From NCBI RefSeq assembly GCF_000512585.2, contig NC_089241.1:8326001-8390000 (forward strand): 64,000 nucleotides of DNA, given 5' to 3'. The stretch is from Kwoniella bestiolae CBS 10118. Taxonomy: Eukaryota > Basidiomycota > Tremellomycetes > Tremellales > Cryptococcaceae. A program made the translations under genes and the position numbers. Below the pieces are notes generated by a model. The model did not search any database, was not told the DNA's origin, and saw nothing but the letters and a program-made list of their open reading frames with translations. Positions 32,926 through 45,336 of the stretch are shown one piece after another. Every line of letters begins with the position of its first letter. The first letter of the stretch is position 1.

Positions 32926-33366
32926 ATGAAGATGTAGGAGTTCTGATGAGATAGATTTCTTCCCTCCTCTCGTTCCATGTTGTCAACACCTTTTATATCG
33001 TATCAACACAGTAATTTCGCCGTTGTATGTCAAACAGACCGGAAAAGGTGGAGATAAATTGTGTACCAACACTGCAAAACTGCAAAACGCGGAATTAACG
33101 TTACCCCACATTGCTATCAAGGGGGGTTGAAGGAAGCTCGGTTAGACAGGCCGGTATCATCAGAAAAGTCCGTCGAGAAAAAAACAAATCCGGTGATCAT
33201 CCCCCAAAAAACCCGATGCGGTCTGTCTCACCAGCAATTCACCTCCTCCACTCCACAGATCACTTACATTGTCATCTATCTCATCACTGCTTAAGTCCTT
33301 CACTTCATCAACAAACGAGCACCGGACATACATCTAAAGGAAGCGGACGGAACCGTAATCACACCA
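32926..33366. promoter_or_regulatory. bidirectional promoter between monooxygenase and Zn2Cys6 regulator
   Basis: 441 bp between two divergent starts. Contains the monooxygenase TATA element and several CGG-bearing elements: ACCGGAAAAGG near 33031, AAAAGTCCGTC near 33163 and AAATCCGGTG near 33186. The second is a partial match to the cluster motif, so the regulator may control itself. Confidence 0.45.
32989..32997 (-). promoter_or_regulatory. TATA box of the monooxygenase gene
   Basis: TATAAAAGG on the minus strand, about 65 bp upstream of the start at 32925; a near-perfect TATA sequence. Confidence 0.6.
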
Positions 33367-36300
33367 ATGGCCCCGCGTCCGAGATCACCTAGTTCTTCCG
33401 ATGTGCAGAAAATCGCGAAAAAACGGAAACAGCGTCCCCACTATAGCTGTGAAGGTGAGATTAGCCATTCATCGCGAGATGCAACAAGTCAGACACTAAT
33501 GAGTATGCGGATATTCAGACTGTCGCAGGCTGAAAATGAAATGTGACCGTCAGGGTAGGTCACAAGCAGAGTGATGTATGGAAGAAACTGAGATATGAAT
33601 GGGCAAATAGTCCCATGTTCGAACTGTGTCAGAAGACACCGTGAGGATCAATGTATTGAAGGTCAATCCCGCAGGTCGCTGCCAAAGTCAGTCTATCGTC
33701 GAAACGATTCAGCTTTGTCTCTCCCTTCTGACATATCTTTTAGCCAAAGATCCCCCTCACGCGAGGAGGCTCGCAGTTCCGGATCTCAACTTCCGGATCA
33801 ACTCCCGGATGTAGCAGATGACTCTTCATCCTTTACTGACACTGATGCTCGCCACCCTGCACAAATCCCACATATCGATCGGGTTGCCGAAGCCTCAGAT
33901 CTCACGGCACCTTCTCTGACGCTTGGACCGGCTGCACCACTCGTCTCAAATCCTTGGATGCCCCAACCCGATGTTCTCCATTTCACCCCCGCAATCCAAA
34001 CGGCCGATCCAGTGGGATCCTTGGACATCGATAAGCGCGAAATACCAGAAGCCAGCAGTATTGGAACGACTACGACAGATCCTCAAACGTTTTTGCAGCC
34101 GCATGTGCCTCGATTGGCGTCCGGCTCGGGGTACAGTATAGCGCTTGACCTAGATGATCCCGCTGCGGAGGAGACGGGCTTTGGTACTCTAGTCTTGAGC
34201 CATGGTGGACGTTCAAAGTACCTGGGTCCGACGGCGGCAAGCGAGTGGCTCAAAGATGTGCGAAATCTCTGCCATTTACTATGTTGATTCATACGGCTTA
34301 TGATGATAATTAGTCCGAAACCCAGGAGATACCAGATACACCCTCGATTTCCCGAGCTACATCGCCTAAACTCCAACCAGGCAGCGGCACGTTACCTACA
34401 ATTCCTCCTCAAACACTTTCTCCCATTTGCTTTCCATTCAATAATGTATCTGCCTATGTTTCTATGGCAACCTTGCTATCGAAGCTACCTGCCAAGGAGG
34501 AAGCTATCGTTCTGATAGACTCGTATTACCGATACTGTGCTTGGCAGTGAGTCACGTTGTCCAATTGTTCAGCCAGAATCCTGTCGCTCAACTTCCTTGT
34601 CAGTCACGATGTCGTTCCTAGACCAGGTCTGCAAAAGATCTTCGATCGGTTATACCCCCCGACTCCACATGTAGACGATCTAGTCCACCCAGTGAGCCCC
34701 CAAGAACTGGCTCTTGTGTTCATTCTTCTAGCTCAAGGTACACTGTATAATCTGGAAATGCCAAACAATGATCCGTCGGCGGAAGGATGGCTGAATCTCT
34801 CGGAGCGTGCATTGGTTAAAGGAAACTTCTTTGCCAATAACACGATTCCGGCGGTACAGACATTGGTGAGTTCCTTTGAGTAATAGTAGAGTCACGGCTT
34901 ATTGTTCTCCCAGCATCTCATGGCCCACTATCATCTGTGAGTCCGCTTCATAGGCAGATCTACTGTGCTTGGCGAGACTGACTTCCACCCTAGTCACATG
35001 GATAAGGGGAGACGAGGTGATTACGCGTGGCCTCTGTGGGGCTTGACAATGAGACTCATTCAAGCAGTGAGCGATTTTGTCCAAACCGGCCAAGCTGATG
35101 CAGGAACAAGATGGGCATGCACCGCGACGGCGCACGATGGAACCTCCCGCAAGAGGTGGTGGAGGAGCGAAGAAAGGTGTTTTGGGAGTGCAATGCAGCC
35201 GATACATTCCAGGTGAGCTGTAGTGAACAATCATGTCTGAGGAAGAGCTATAATGACTGTTTTGAGTTCAGGCGCATTGTTTCTCTCGTCCGTAAGTAGG
35301 GGTGATACAACCTGCACATATGCACACGGTTAACTGACGAGCACATACTTGCTCGTTCATGTGTAACAGGTGCACTATCAACCCGGAACACTGTGACACT
35401 GCCTTCCCAACGATACCCCTGTCTCCTTCTGGAGAGAAAGGTTATACCATTCTGCGATATGAACTATCACAGCTGTCAGGAGAGTGAGTATCAATCGACC
35501 ATGGCATTGCTAATTTCAGAATTCTCAACATGGCCATGAAGGTCAGAAGACCGCCATACTCAACTGTTACGGATCTCCATCAACGGCTGTGAGTGGTCCC
35601 TAGCTGCTGCTGACTTGTCGAGAATCTTATCAAAGTGTATAGCTGCACATTCGAGCAAAATCTACCATTCTCACTTCGTTGCAGAGCAGCAATGCTGGCG
35701 ACGCCCTCAAGATTTCCGGACTCGATCACCGCCATTGAATCCTCGCCCGAGCCTTCGCGAAGGTCCATGGCGCTGTCATTTCAGGTGCGTTCGATCGGCC
35801 ATGTGTTGTTATGGTCTTTGTATTGATGGCTCATCCCTCTTTCCAGCAAACTAGTTTGGCCTTGAACATATCCGAAACCATCATCTTCCTGCATCGACCG
35901 TATTTCGCAAGGGTCCTTTACTCTGACACGCAGGATCGAGTACGATCGGCCTATGCGACATCGTATCTCGCTGTCATCGAACGTTGCGGGGTGAGTTCAC
36001 ATGCACTTGCGGTATAGACAGGCTCTGATCGAAAGCTCCGCATCTTCAGGTCATCATCTCGATGGTGGCGGACATTCACAGTCGATTTCCGACAGTCAGC
36101 ACAAGACAGTGGCATCTATGGGTAAGTTACCCCTCGCCTACATAGCCTTATCTACCCGCACTGACGTGACAAATTTATCGCAGTACCACGTCTTCAATTC
36201 CGCTGTATGCGTTGGAACCCTTGCACTGCGTGATCCGCACAATCCTCTCACTGGCTTCGCGATGACCCAAATTGAAGCTGCCATCCGATTGATGACGATG

Positions 36301-36906
36301 CTCATTCAAAGCGGTGCATCATCTCCGAGACCAGTCAAAAACCTTCAGTGGCTTCTACAACTTCGCAACCGAGCTCTGGCCAAATTGGATGCTACAAAGG
36401 GTGCTCGCATGGGAGACGACACTGAGGATCAGGATGACCCAGAAAGCGTTGAGGTTCTGGGTTGGCGTACCAGGCTTGTCGAACGGGCAAGTCAAAACAA
36501 GCAAACAACGAAAACCATTGAGTCCCCTTCCGCCGCCCAAGCTGCGGAAGCCTTGATGAACTCGTTGTCGTCCTCCTTTGGCTACCAAGGTAGTCAGTCT
36601 GATGCACCGACGAACGAATTCTCGAGCAGCACACAGGCAATGACAGATTCATTGGTGGGTGTCACATCGTGTTCATTTTACGCTGAAGACTGATCACGTG
36701 TCTAGCTGCACGATTTTTGGGACCCAATGATCCTGCAAGATGTATTCAATAATACCAATAACCAAACCCCGGTGAGCATTTCACGTATTTTGGTTTTTCG
36801 AGGTCATCTGGCTAAAGTTTTTCTGCTTGATTAGACAATAGATAGTTCCACAACAAACTGGTGGGAGGCGTTAGGCGACAATCCAAATACTTTTCAGCCT
36901 AGGTAA
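33367..36906 (+). CDS. Zn2Cys6 fungal transcription factor
   Basis: Seventeen exons: 33367-33454, 33519-33554, 33611-34257, 34314-34545, 34604-34865, 34914-34936, 34994-35066, 35111-35212, 35272-35291, 35370-35483, 35520-35588, 35643-35783, 35847-35990, 36050-36121, 36184-36655, 36705-36771, 36835-36906. They join in frame to 877 residues. The DNA-binding cluster is C-x2-C-x6-C-x5-C-x2-C-x8-C at residues 28-56 (SCEDCRRLKMKCDRQVPCSN), followed by RRSLPKSVYRR. The middle region matches the fungal-specific regulatory domain: LYPPTPHVDDLVHPVSPQEL, ALVFILLAQGTLYNL, MGMHRDGARWNLP, RRKVFWECNAAD and HVFNSAVCVGTLALRDP. Such factors bind CGG triplets and often control adjacent catabolic genes. Its position among genes sharing CCGGACWT elements makes it the likely pathway regulator. 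Small exons (20, 23 bp) make automatic models likely to fail. Confidence 0.93.
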
Positions 36907-36991
36907 ACATGTCAAATGCAAATAACCTGATAATGCATGTGTTGTAATTACATAAAATTGCACGGATAACCAAAGTCCTTGTATAGCCTAC

Positions 36992-38484
36992 CTACTCCAT
37001 GATGGGATCTCCCTCCTCGTCGAAGTAAACGGGCACACCCTTTCTGAAGGAATACTGCAGAGCCGTGGCGATCTTAGCAGCCTCGAGTGCATCATCCGGC
37101 GTCAGAGTTAAAGCTATGATTGGCGGATGGGCCATTAGTTGAAGCCTGGAAGAGAGTACCATCACTCACGCTTGTCATGCAAGATGCTGGTAGCAAATTC
37201 CTTGAGATCATTGACGAATGATTTCTCATAAAGAACAAATGCGTCGGGCCTGATGATGTGCTGTTAGCACGCCATGTGACCTCGTCATCCCACGCACATA
37301 GCGACGGGCACTCACGTCGTGGCGGTCCGCACTCCATGTTGATCACGTACCTCCACTCGGTTGACGAAGGAATTCTAGTCATATGTGACAGATCAGCATC
37401 AATCCGATCCATGTTCACCGTCACTTACTCCATTAACGACTGCGGAACCCTTTGTTCCGAAGACTCGGGTTGCACCTTCGAACCCGTTGGTAAGTGTTCG
37501 ACCCAAATGGAAGGTGAGTAATTTGCCATTTGCGAATTCGACCAAAGCAAAACCATTGTCGGCGTCTCCGTACTTGTTCAGATCGGTATAGACAGCGGTC
37601 TGGCCTAAAGCAAACACCTTGTTGACTTGTTTTTTGGGGTTGGAAAGTCCTTTGGTCACATCGAGGTAATATCTCGCAATGTCGATCTGAGAATGGATGA
37701 CAAGATCAATCGAGAGCTGAGAATCGGTTTTATAAGACATCACTCACATCATGCACACCCATGTCCACAAAGATACCTCCGGATTGGGCAGAGAACGTGA
37801 CAAAAAAGCCTGTACCATAACTCAGCGCAAAGGATAAACGTTTGAAAGAGTACTCACCAGTGGGATCTTGTTGATCTAGACATGTGGAATCTACAGCATG
37901 TATCTCTCCCAATTCCCCTGCTTCGACGAGCTTCTTCAAAGAGCGGTAGGAATCATCATCTAAAGCATGTCATAGTCAACGAAAGAAGCAAAACCTGAAC
38001 GGGCGTTTCCACCGCAACTCACAACGTCGACAGAAAGGGACCAAGAATTTTAGTTCAGGCCTGCTTTTTGCCTTCTCCACTACCTTCTTGGTTGTCTCAA
38101 CATCGACGGCAATAGGTTTTTCACACATAACATGCTATGGAAGAGGAGGATTACTCGCATGATCTCACTCAAAGATGCGCATCAAGCACTCACCAGACCA
38201 AGGTCAAGCGCTTTCAACACCAAAGGAGCATGGGTCGCAGTAGCAGTGGAGATTAAGACCGCCTCAGCACCACCTTTCTCCAAACATTCGACCGGATCAG
38301 CGAAAAATTGAACAGTCGGAGGAAGGTTCTGAGCAGCCCATTGCTCAGCCCCGGGTTTAGGATCTGAAGCCGCGACAAGCTCGATATCGGGTTGGAGGTT
38401 GACAAGAATATTTGCTCGAATAGCACCGAGTCGTCCCAGACCAAAAAGAGCAACCTTTAGTTTACGGTCAGTGGCAGACGTCAT
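36992..38484 (-). CDS. Gfo/Idh/MocA-family NAD(P)-dependent dehydrogenase (inositol/sugar dehydrogenase type)
   Basis: Eight exons: 38484-38194, 38134-38023, 37959-37858, 37809-37748, 37686-37429, 37374-37316, 37249-37170, 37113-36992; 361 residues in frame. The Rossmann loop KVALFGLGRLGAIRA near residue 10, LVAASDPKPG, the family motif EKPIAVD (Glu102-Lys103-Pro104) and FVDMGVHDIDIARYYL (the Asp/His catalytic region) identify the family. The long C-terminal alpha/beta part (FALVEFANGKLLTFHLGR) and DALEAAKIATALQYSFRKG complete it. Members oxidise myo-inositol, xylose, glucose or related polyols at one hydroxyl. Substrate is not readable. The gene is divergent from transporter 1 across a promoter with four matches to the cluster motif. 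The start at 38484 was chosen over an upstream in-frame Met at 38541 because the Rossmann strand then begins about ten residues in. Confidence 0.94.
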
Positions 38485-38624
38485 TGTTGTTGATGTAGGT
38501 GTATGATAGTAATGATGTGAATTGTGGGATGGGTGTTTCAACGTTGCATCGACTAGCTATATACTACGGTATCGCATATCTACCAAAGCGTTTCTGGTGA
38601 TAGCCGATGATTGTGTCCTTATCA

Positions 38625-38633
38625 TAAGTCCGG
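38625..38633 (-). promoter_or_regulatory. cluster motif CCGGACTTA
   Basis: TAAGTCCGG on the plus strand, about 140 bp upstream of the dehydrogenase start. It matches the CCGGACWT element seen across the cluster. Confidence 0.5.
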
Positions 38634-38695
38634 TGGGATAAACGTACCAGAAAAGTCCGTTGCAACCACTCAGAATCGCAACGTGCTTTTGAGAC

Positions 38696-38703
38696 CCGGA
38701 CTT
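38696..38703 (+). promoter_or_regulatory. cluster motif CCGGACTT
   Basis: CCGGACTT followed by GCGG, in the dehydrogenase/transporter 1 promoter. Confidence 0.45.
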
Positions 38704-39045
38704 GCGGTTCAAAATCGGTCATCTGGGAAAGGTGATTCGGACGTGGACTTGAACAACCCCGGTTCTCGCTAAAAGTACAGCGCATTGGCGCTCCAAGCGA
38801 TGGGTGGAACCCGCGGAGGATAGGGATGTAAAAGACCGAAAACGCAGCGTCATAACGTACATGTTGTTCTCATATGGTGGAGATGGTCCGACTAAGTCTG
38901 TGAGGCGACTCGGGATACCCCAGGCTTAGCATCACTTCATGAGGGGTTCAGTAAGTAACTCGACTACTAAATGGTCAACGTCACCTGCGAAAACACCTCC
39001 ACTTTTACGGCTACTCAACAAGCTGTTCAATTGTCAAAAGCGAAA

Positions 39046-39055
39046 CCGGACATAA
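39046..39055 (+). promoter_or_regulatory. cluster motif CCGGACATAA
   Basis: Exact 10-bp copy, about 200 bp upstream of transporter 1 and 60 bp upstream of its TATA element. Confidence 0.6.
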
Positions 39056-39105
39056 GTGAAGGGTCCATCGAGGCAGCCACCAGATCCCTTTGCACCGTGA
39101 TATCA

Positions 39106-39113
39106 TATATAAA
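39106..39113 (+). promoter_or_regulatory. TATA box of transporter 1
   Basis: TATATAAA about 136 bp upstream of the ATG at 39249. Confidence 0.5.
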
Positions 39114-39248
39114 GCACTCATGCTACTGTGCTACACAGTGATCTCACCAAAACCATAATTACATAACATCAAGCAATAAAGTAGTGCGACGACCACTGCA
39201 GTAACTCGACTTCAAAAAGGACAGACAGATCTTTTTGACCTCAACAAT

Positions 39249-41708
39249 ATGGGCCGCGCGACACATGCACCCGACAGGAAACATGCACAGACAATAACAG
39301 CCAAAGGAATGCAAGTCCATCCAGACACCATGTCTCTGGTGTACGATGACCGAGCGTTGGCCGAGTCATTCGGTGGTTCTGGTAAGTCGCGCGCCAATTA
39401 GAGGGAATTGGACAGGGAGGCACTTGGCTAAATCTGCCTTGTACAACAGGCCTCAAGGATCTTTACGCTAGTAAAATGGTCCTTCTCGCCTCTCTGTCGG
39501 CTTGTATCGGGGGTCTTCTATTTGGTTTCGATCAAGGTATCCTCTCCATATGCTTGACGATGCCGCAATTTCTCGCCCAATTTCCTGAAACCGATCCTGA
39601 TGCCAACTCATTCGCGAGCCTCAACAAAGGGTGAGTTATGGAATTCTTATGTCTCAATTACCGGTGGACGCTGAATGTGAGTCTCGTTCTACAGGGTCAT
39701 GACTGCCCTTCTGGAGCTGGGAGCTTTCCTGGGTGCTCTTTCAGCTGGATGGGTGGCGGACAAGTGGTCACGGAAGATGTCTATCGGTGAGTTGATTGCT
39801 AGCGAGATTCCAAGAGTCGAGCGCTGAGTCCAATTTTGAAGTCGTCGGATCTGTCTGGTTTGTCATTGGAGCGTAAGTAGCATATCTCCTGTTGTAAAGG
39901 ATGGGGACTGACAGTTCGGCCCCAGCATACTTCAAGCATCTTCTTACAGTTTCGCTCAGTTGGTTGTGGGTCGGTTCATCGGAGGTATTGGAGTGGGCAT
40001 TCTGTCATCGACCGCCCCAATGTATATCTCCGAAATCGCCCCACCGAACATCAGAGGAGCCATGCTGGTGCTTGAACAAGGTGCCATCGTGTTTGGAGCG
40101 GTGGCAATGTACTACATCGTGAGTTTTGGTCGGACGACAAAGAATACCTCGTACCTGTCTGACCATGCTGGAATAGACTTATGGGTCTCGGTATATTCAA
40201 GGTGACTGGTCATTTAGACTCCCTTTCACCGTGCAAATGGCACCATGTGAGTCTGTAAATGCGTTTCCATTGGAACCCTTAATGACTTTGCAATGACTTT
40301 CTAGGTGTGGTCTTGGTTGGTGTCCTCTACTCGTTGCCATACTCCCCTAGATGGTTGGCTTTACGGGGTCGCGACGACGATTGCTTAGACAGTTTATGTC
40401 GACTTCGGGGACTGCCTCCGACTGACGCTCGTGTTCAAGCCGAGTGGATCACGATCAGAGCCGAAGCTATTCGAAATCGCGAGGTCCAAGTCGCCGCCCA
40501 TCCCTCCTTACAAGGCGATTCGACCGCCGATGAGGCGAAATTGGAGATCGTGAGCTGGATCGATATGTTCAAAAAACAAACAATCCGCCAAACTTTGATC
40601 GGAGTGATTTTGATGTTTTTCCAACAATTTTCCGGTATAAACGCTGTGGGTGCCGCAGTATCTCTCGAACTACGAAGACGGAATACTGACCTGAGGAAGC
40701 AGTTGGTCTACTACGCTCCCTCGTTGTTTCAGCAACTAGGTCTCGACTACGAGCTTCAGCTCACGCTTAGTGGTGTGTTGAACATCGCCCAATTGGTAGC
40801 GGTCATCGTAGCCTTCTTCGTGCTGGATCGGGTAGGCCGACGATTTATCCTCCTTGCTGGATCTACCGGTCTCATCGTGTCGCACTCGATTGTTGCAGCC
40901 ATGATAGGTAAGTATCTCGATGCTCATTCCGCAGTCTCATTCCACCTCAATCGCGGCCTGTTGATCAGTAGCCTCTTTCCGCAGGGACTTACTCCGACGA
41001 CTGGGCCGCTCACACAACGCAAGCTTGGGTTGGGGTTGCTTTCATCTTTTGTGTCATGCTGTCATATGGGGTTTCTTGGGGTCCTGTGCCATGGGCGATG
41101 CGTAAGTAGGCAATCTCAGCTTGCCTGAATTGGCCTCCACTGATGACTTCCTCGCGCAGCCGCCGAGATTCACGTCTCCAGTCGTAGGGCCAAGGGGGTA
41201 GCACTCACGACAGCTTCAAATTGGATTAACAACTTCATTATCGTGAGTGAGAGATGAGATGGATATCTGGTACGATTTGGAACCGAATTCCTACCTTCGT
41301 TTGCCTCTGCTTTCAGGGTCTCATCACACCCCCACTGATCACCGCAACCGATGGATACGGCGCTTTCGCCTTCTTCGCTGCATTCTCCTTTGCATCTGGT
41401 GTATGGACCTTTTTCTTCGTTCCCGAAACCAAGTGAGTGGACATACTTACATGCAACTACTCCCAAACTCGCGAATAAACTTTGGTCAATCTGATGTTTG
41501 CTATGCCACCAGAGGTCGAACGTTGGAACAGATGGATACAATCTTCAAATCGAACACAGCTCTTGAGGATGCGGAGGCGAAAGAGCAGATTCTTCAGCTG
41601 CTCTGTGGGGATGTGCAGAATCCTACGATGACTCATGGAAATGCCTACAAAGGGCAAGTCGAGATGATCGAAAGAGTAAAGCCGTCGCCCACGGCCGAGA
41701 TTGTTTAG
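39249..41708 (+). CDS. sugar-porter MFS transporter 1 (hexose/polyol type)
   Basis: Twelve exons: 39249-39381, 39450-39630, 39695-39786, 39842-39872, 39926-40118, 40177-40246, 40305-40645, 40703-40907, 40985-41101, 41160-41242, 41317-41432, 41513-41708; 585 residues in frame. Sugar-porter hallmarks are present in order: GGLLFGFDQGILS in helix 1, WVADKWSRK after helix 2, GRFIGGIGVGILSS, APPNIRGAMLVLEQ, YSPRWLALRGR at the end of the first half, FQQFSGINA in helix 7, LDRVGRR between helices 8 and 9, and PETKGRTLEQMD after helix 12. A plasma-membrane proton symporter or facilitator is expected. The central loop (about residues 240-300) is cytosolic. The substrate is not readable, but the divergent dehydrogenase and shared motif suggest the substrate of that enzyme. 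Confidence 0.94.
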
Positions 41709-42165
41709 GTAAAGGCCACATTCCCGAGCGCGAAGTTTTGTGGGCATATATGTAGCCATAAATTCAGGATCGCAACACCACTTAGAACTACCATATCGCA
41801 TGCACATATACATTATAGCTTGAGATGGCTGAGGGATATTTGCAGCTTGAGATCGGCCGGATCAAATGCTACATGAATTCTTGGAAGAAGTATCGTTTGT
41901 TCTTTGGGGCATGCCCCGCAATCCTCGAACGGACGGGCCATTCAACTAAGAAAGGTCTGGCCCGTTTGAGGTTGAGATCGGGGGTCCAATCTTTGGGCGG
42001 TCCTTGCGAGGCGAGATCTGAAGAACTCCGTTGAACACTTCAGACTTGCTATGGCATACGGGGACCGAGACTCCCAGACCTTCTGCTACTGCCACATAAC
42101 ATAAAACGCAAGCACGCAGGTAAGACAAACACCGGCTTATGATCGTTGTCAGGGTGCCACGATCA

Positions 42166-42175
42166 CCGGACATAA
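42166..42175 (+). promoter_or_regulatory. cluster motif CCGGACATAA
   Basis: Exact 10-bp copy about 320 bp upstream of transporter 2, followed by GACTTA. Confidence 0.6.
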
Positions 42176-42227
42176 GACTTACATCTTCCCTACACCGGAT
42201 TTTTCTGAGACCAGGGGTCCAAGTCAC

Positions 42228-42236
42228 CCGGACTTA
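42228..42236 (+). promoter_or_regulatory. cluster motif CCGGACTTA
   Basis: Second copy in the transporter 2 promoter, same strand, 62 bp after the first. Confidence 0.5.
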
Positions 42237-42361
42237 GACCATCATGAGTCACAGTGCTGCGAGCGGATATTCAGGCACGCCTATCCTCAAATCGGGCAGA
42301 CTCATGTCAAGTGACTGAAACAAAAGTTAGTACGTAGCCCCGGATTTTGGTACATGGGGAA

Positions 42362-42370
42362 CCGGACTTT
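42362..42370 (+). promoter_or_regulatory. cluster motif CCGGACTTT
   Basis: Third copy in the transporter 2 promoter, 58 bp upstream of its TATA box. Confidence 0.5.
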
Positions 42371-42419
42371 CAGCCTGTGGGACTCCCGGTCTGACAAGGG
42401 AGAGGGTTTGCCAAAAACG

Positions 42420-42426
42420 TATAAAA
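42420..42426 (+). promoter_or_regulatory. TATA box of transporter 2
   Basis: TATAAAA about 65 bp upstream of the ATG at 42491. Confidence 0.6.
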
Positions 42427-42490
42427 CCCAACCCTATAGTCCTTCAAGTTCAACATCCTCAAACCACCCACCTGAAAATCACAGCCCAGC

Positions 42491-44340
42491 ATGTCCATTT
42501 CACCACACCACGCCGACGACGTCAAGGAGAAAGATGTCATTGCGCACGATGAATACGCACCCGAACATGTCGTCCACCAGGAGAACTTGGCCTATTTGGC
42601 CGAGGCCATCTTGGCTGAAGAACAAGAACATATGGGCGTCCTGGAGGCTTTAAAGAGATACCCCCAAGCAACCTTCTGGTCCTTCATGGTCTCATTCTGC
42701 ATTGTAGGTCAGGACTTCGGGGCGCATGCGCTTGGCTGACGCATATGTCCCATTACAGATCATGGAAGCATACGATAATGCCCTGATCGGGAACTTCATG
42801 GCTCAACCCGCGTTTCAACGGCATTTTGGTGTCCCTGTGGGAGATGGTACCTATCAAATCGAGACCAAATGGCAAGGTGCCCTCAACAACGCTTCGACTA
42901 TCGGAGCCTTCATCGGTATTCTAATCTGTGGTTATGTTCAACCAATCTTTGGTTACAAGAAAGCTATTCTAGGCTCACTCGCTGCGATGATCGGTCTTAT
43001 CTTCATCCCCTTCTTCGCTGAGACTCTTCCCGTTCTCCTTGTTGGCCAGCTATTATGTGGCCTTCCATGGGGTTTCTACAACGCTCTGGCGCAAGCTTAT
43101 GGTTCCGAGATCGCTCCACTACCCCTGCGAGGTCTTTTTACGATGTACAACCAGTCTTGTTGGTGCACTGGTCAATTCATCACTGCCGGTATCCTCTATG
43201 GCTTCCGAAACGGTACTACCAAAGTAAGTCATATCCACCCATTGCGAAGAACGAGATATCTTTGACTGATCGGGAGATCTTCATAGTGGGCATACAAAAT
43301 TCCTTTTGCAATTCAATGGGTCTGGCCTGTACCCTTGATTGCCATCTTAGCCTTTGCTCCCGAATCACCTTGGTGGCTTGTTCGAAAGGGTCGTATGGAG
43401 GAAGCTGAGAAGACCATCAGAAGACTTGAAGGCAAATCTACACGAGACCCCAAGAATGTGATCGCCATGATCAAGCGTACTATCGAAATCGAGCAGAAAG
43501 AAGTGGAAGGTGCCTCTTACAAGCAAATCTTCACAGGAGTACACCTCAGACGTACCATGTGAGTGGCCGCAATCAACGCTTATCCCTTAGAATGACCGCT
43601 TACGGCGATGTAAATAGTGTTGCGTGCTTCTTGTTCGCAGCGCAAAACTGGTCTGGTCTCTTAGTCGGTAACAATGTGAGTATAACACAAGGTTTGACGT
43701 CTCAAGTGGACACGCTTGAGCTGATCTGTTGGTTTCAAAGGCCACCTACTTCTTTACGGTAGCTGGTATGGATCCAAACAATGCCTTCGCGTTGTCCCTC
43801 GGAAACACCGCTATTCAATGGATCGCTGTCACGGCCGCCTTCTGGGCTATCACCCGAATTGGTCGTCGAACCTTGTACCTTTGGGGTGTTGGATTCCAAG
43901 GCACCATGTTAGTCTTGATCGGTATCGTCTCAGTCGCTTCCAAGAATTCAGCATCCTTCTGGATCCAGGCGACCTTCCTCATCCTCGTCTTCGCGTCATA
44001 TGGCTTCACTATTGGTCCTGTCACCTTCTCAATAGTTGCAGAGGTCAGTTCTGTGAAACTACGAGCCCAAACATGTGCTGTTGCCAGAGCGGGATATTAC
44101 GTTGCCGCCGTGGGCTCAAACTACCTTTCTTCCTACTCTCTTAATCCGCTCGCGTGGGATCTCAAAGGCAAGGCTGCCTTCATCTGGTTCGGCACTTCAG
44201 TGATGGTCTTCATATTCACCTTCTTCCTGGTCCCCGAGACCAAGGACAGGTCATACCGAGAGCTTGACGTTCTTTATCATCGAGGTGTCCCTGCGAGAAA
44301 ATTCAGAACCACTGTCGTCGAGAAAGACGAGGACGAGTAG
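42491..44340 (+). CDS. sugar-porter MFS transporter 2 (alpha-glucoside permease-like)
   Basis: Five exons: 42491-42703, 42759-43223, 43287-43558, 43618-43675, 43741-44340; 535 residues in frame. It has a long charged cytosolic N-terminus, then FWSFMVSFCIIMEAYDNALI as helix 1 (the MEAYD variant of the sugar-porter GYDxG typical of maltose/alpha-glucoside permeases). WQGALNNASTIGAFIGI, FGYKKAILG, YGSEIAPLPLRGLFTMYNQ, PESPWWLVRKGR, NWSGLLVGN in helix 7, TRIGRRTLY and PETKDRSYRELD follow. A plasma-membrane H+-coupled uptake role is expected, possibly for a glycoside or oligosaccharide. With the secreted aldose 1-epimerase downstream, the cluster has two uptake systems. The exon of 58 bp at 43618-43675 is easily missed. 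Confidence 0.94.
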
Positions 44341-45336
44341 ATGGTGACGAGTTGAACGGATACGCTTCACACCGGTGTGTGATCGTCCGATCTATCGGGT
44401 CTTCCAAACGAAGCGGCATGTGGAGCAGCAGACGAGGATATCTAGGAGTCACATCCAAAGTAGCTTTTCTGTAATTAGTCGTAAATAGTCGTCATTAGTC
44501 GAATTATTCGTGCCAATCTTCAATGTATCTGTGTTCTGAGACTGACTTTCCGAAGTCATGGTTTCATAGTCCAGCAAAGTGTACAGTGTCATGGCATGAA
44601 CTATTTCCATTCCTGATAGTTCACTTTCACAGTAGCTTGTGTGAAACGGTAGTATACGGGATACATGGATCTATGGACGGCTTGACCTTCATGTCAAAGG
44701 AAGAAAGGTCCAAAGCATTGAGTATTATCCGCTTTGACTCTTCTCCATTGGAGAAAGTAGCGCTACGTATAGCACGATCTCGATTCAACACCAAGGAGAT
44801 TACCGGTCCATCTGAATTCGGCATGATAGTGAAGGAAGGCATTAACTAGCAAATCCCAAGATCTTCGTATCAGACGCGCGAGTGAAAATGCTGAATGTAC
44901 AAATTCATGGGATGAATCAGTCTATCAGATCACAAAGTGAGGTATACTGTAGCATATTATGTTGGCGGAATCAATTATGACTTGAGATAAGTTACTCTGA
45001 CACACATGGCCGGTTTGGGGCCTATCAAGTTTTCATACTGTATCTTACTCCTATTCACTTCTCTATACATGCATCATATACACATATTCAGTATACTAAA
45101 CAGTTGCATTGAGGCTTTCTCGCTCAATATTCACACATCCATTTTTTTGGATCGGACGTTCTACCTCGATGCCGAGCTGGACCGGACATAACATCACGCG
45201 TACGCAAAATCCGAGTGTGACGTGTTTGAGCGTGTAGTATCCTTGCGCTGTTTGGATATATGTACTGAACCAGTGGGTCTCATAGGGGAAACCCGCCCTT
45301 ATGATTTATGAGCGCACACTCACCTAAAGAAACAAG
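44341..45336. other. intergenic, promoter of the cyclase-like gene
   Basis: About 1 kb. A CGTAATTAGTCGTAAATAGTCG-like ATTAGTC repeat (three units, about 44475-44505) and one exact cluster motif are the only structured items. Unrecognised frames on both strands at 44523-44849 are not called. Confidence 0.45.
45182..45191 (+). promoter_or_regulatory. cluster motif CCGGACATAA
   Basis: Exact 10-bp copy about 155 bp upstream of the cyclase-like gene. Confidence 0.6.

Larger units (their letters stand above)
38485..39248. other. bidirectional promoter, dehydrogenase / transporter 1
   Basis: 764 bp between divergent starts, with no gene. It holds the motif copies listed separately plus AAAAGTCCG at 38651-38659 and ATTCGGACGTGGACTT near 38735, and a TATATAAA at 39106-39113. 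Confidence 0.55.
41709..42490. other. promoter region of transporter 2
   Basis: 780 bp without a gene. Dense in CGG elements: CCGGCTTATGA near 42132, the copies listed separately, CCGGATTTT at about 42195 and again at 42339, and a TATA box. Confidence 0.55.

Noticed and set aside
40646..40702. Read-through of the sugar-porter frame (VGAAVSLELRRRNTDLRKQ)
   Set aside because: Removing this GTGGGT...CAG segment restores the conserved helix 7 sequence GINALVYYAPSLF, so it is an intron.
44523..44849. 108-residue frame between transporter 2 and the cyclase-like gene
   Set aside because: No recognisable motif, no splice or promoter support, and a similar-length frame exists on the other strand.
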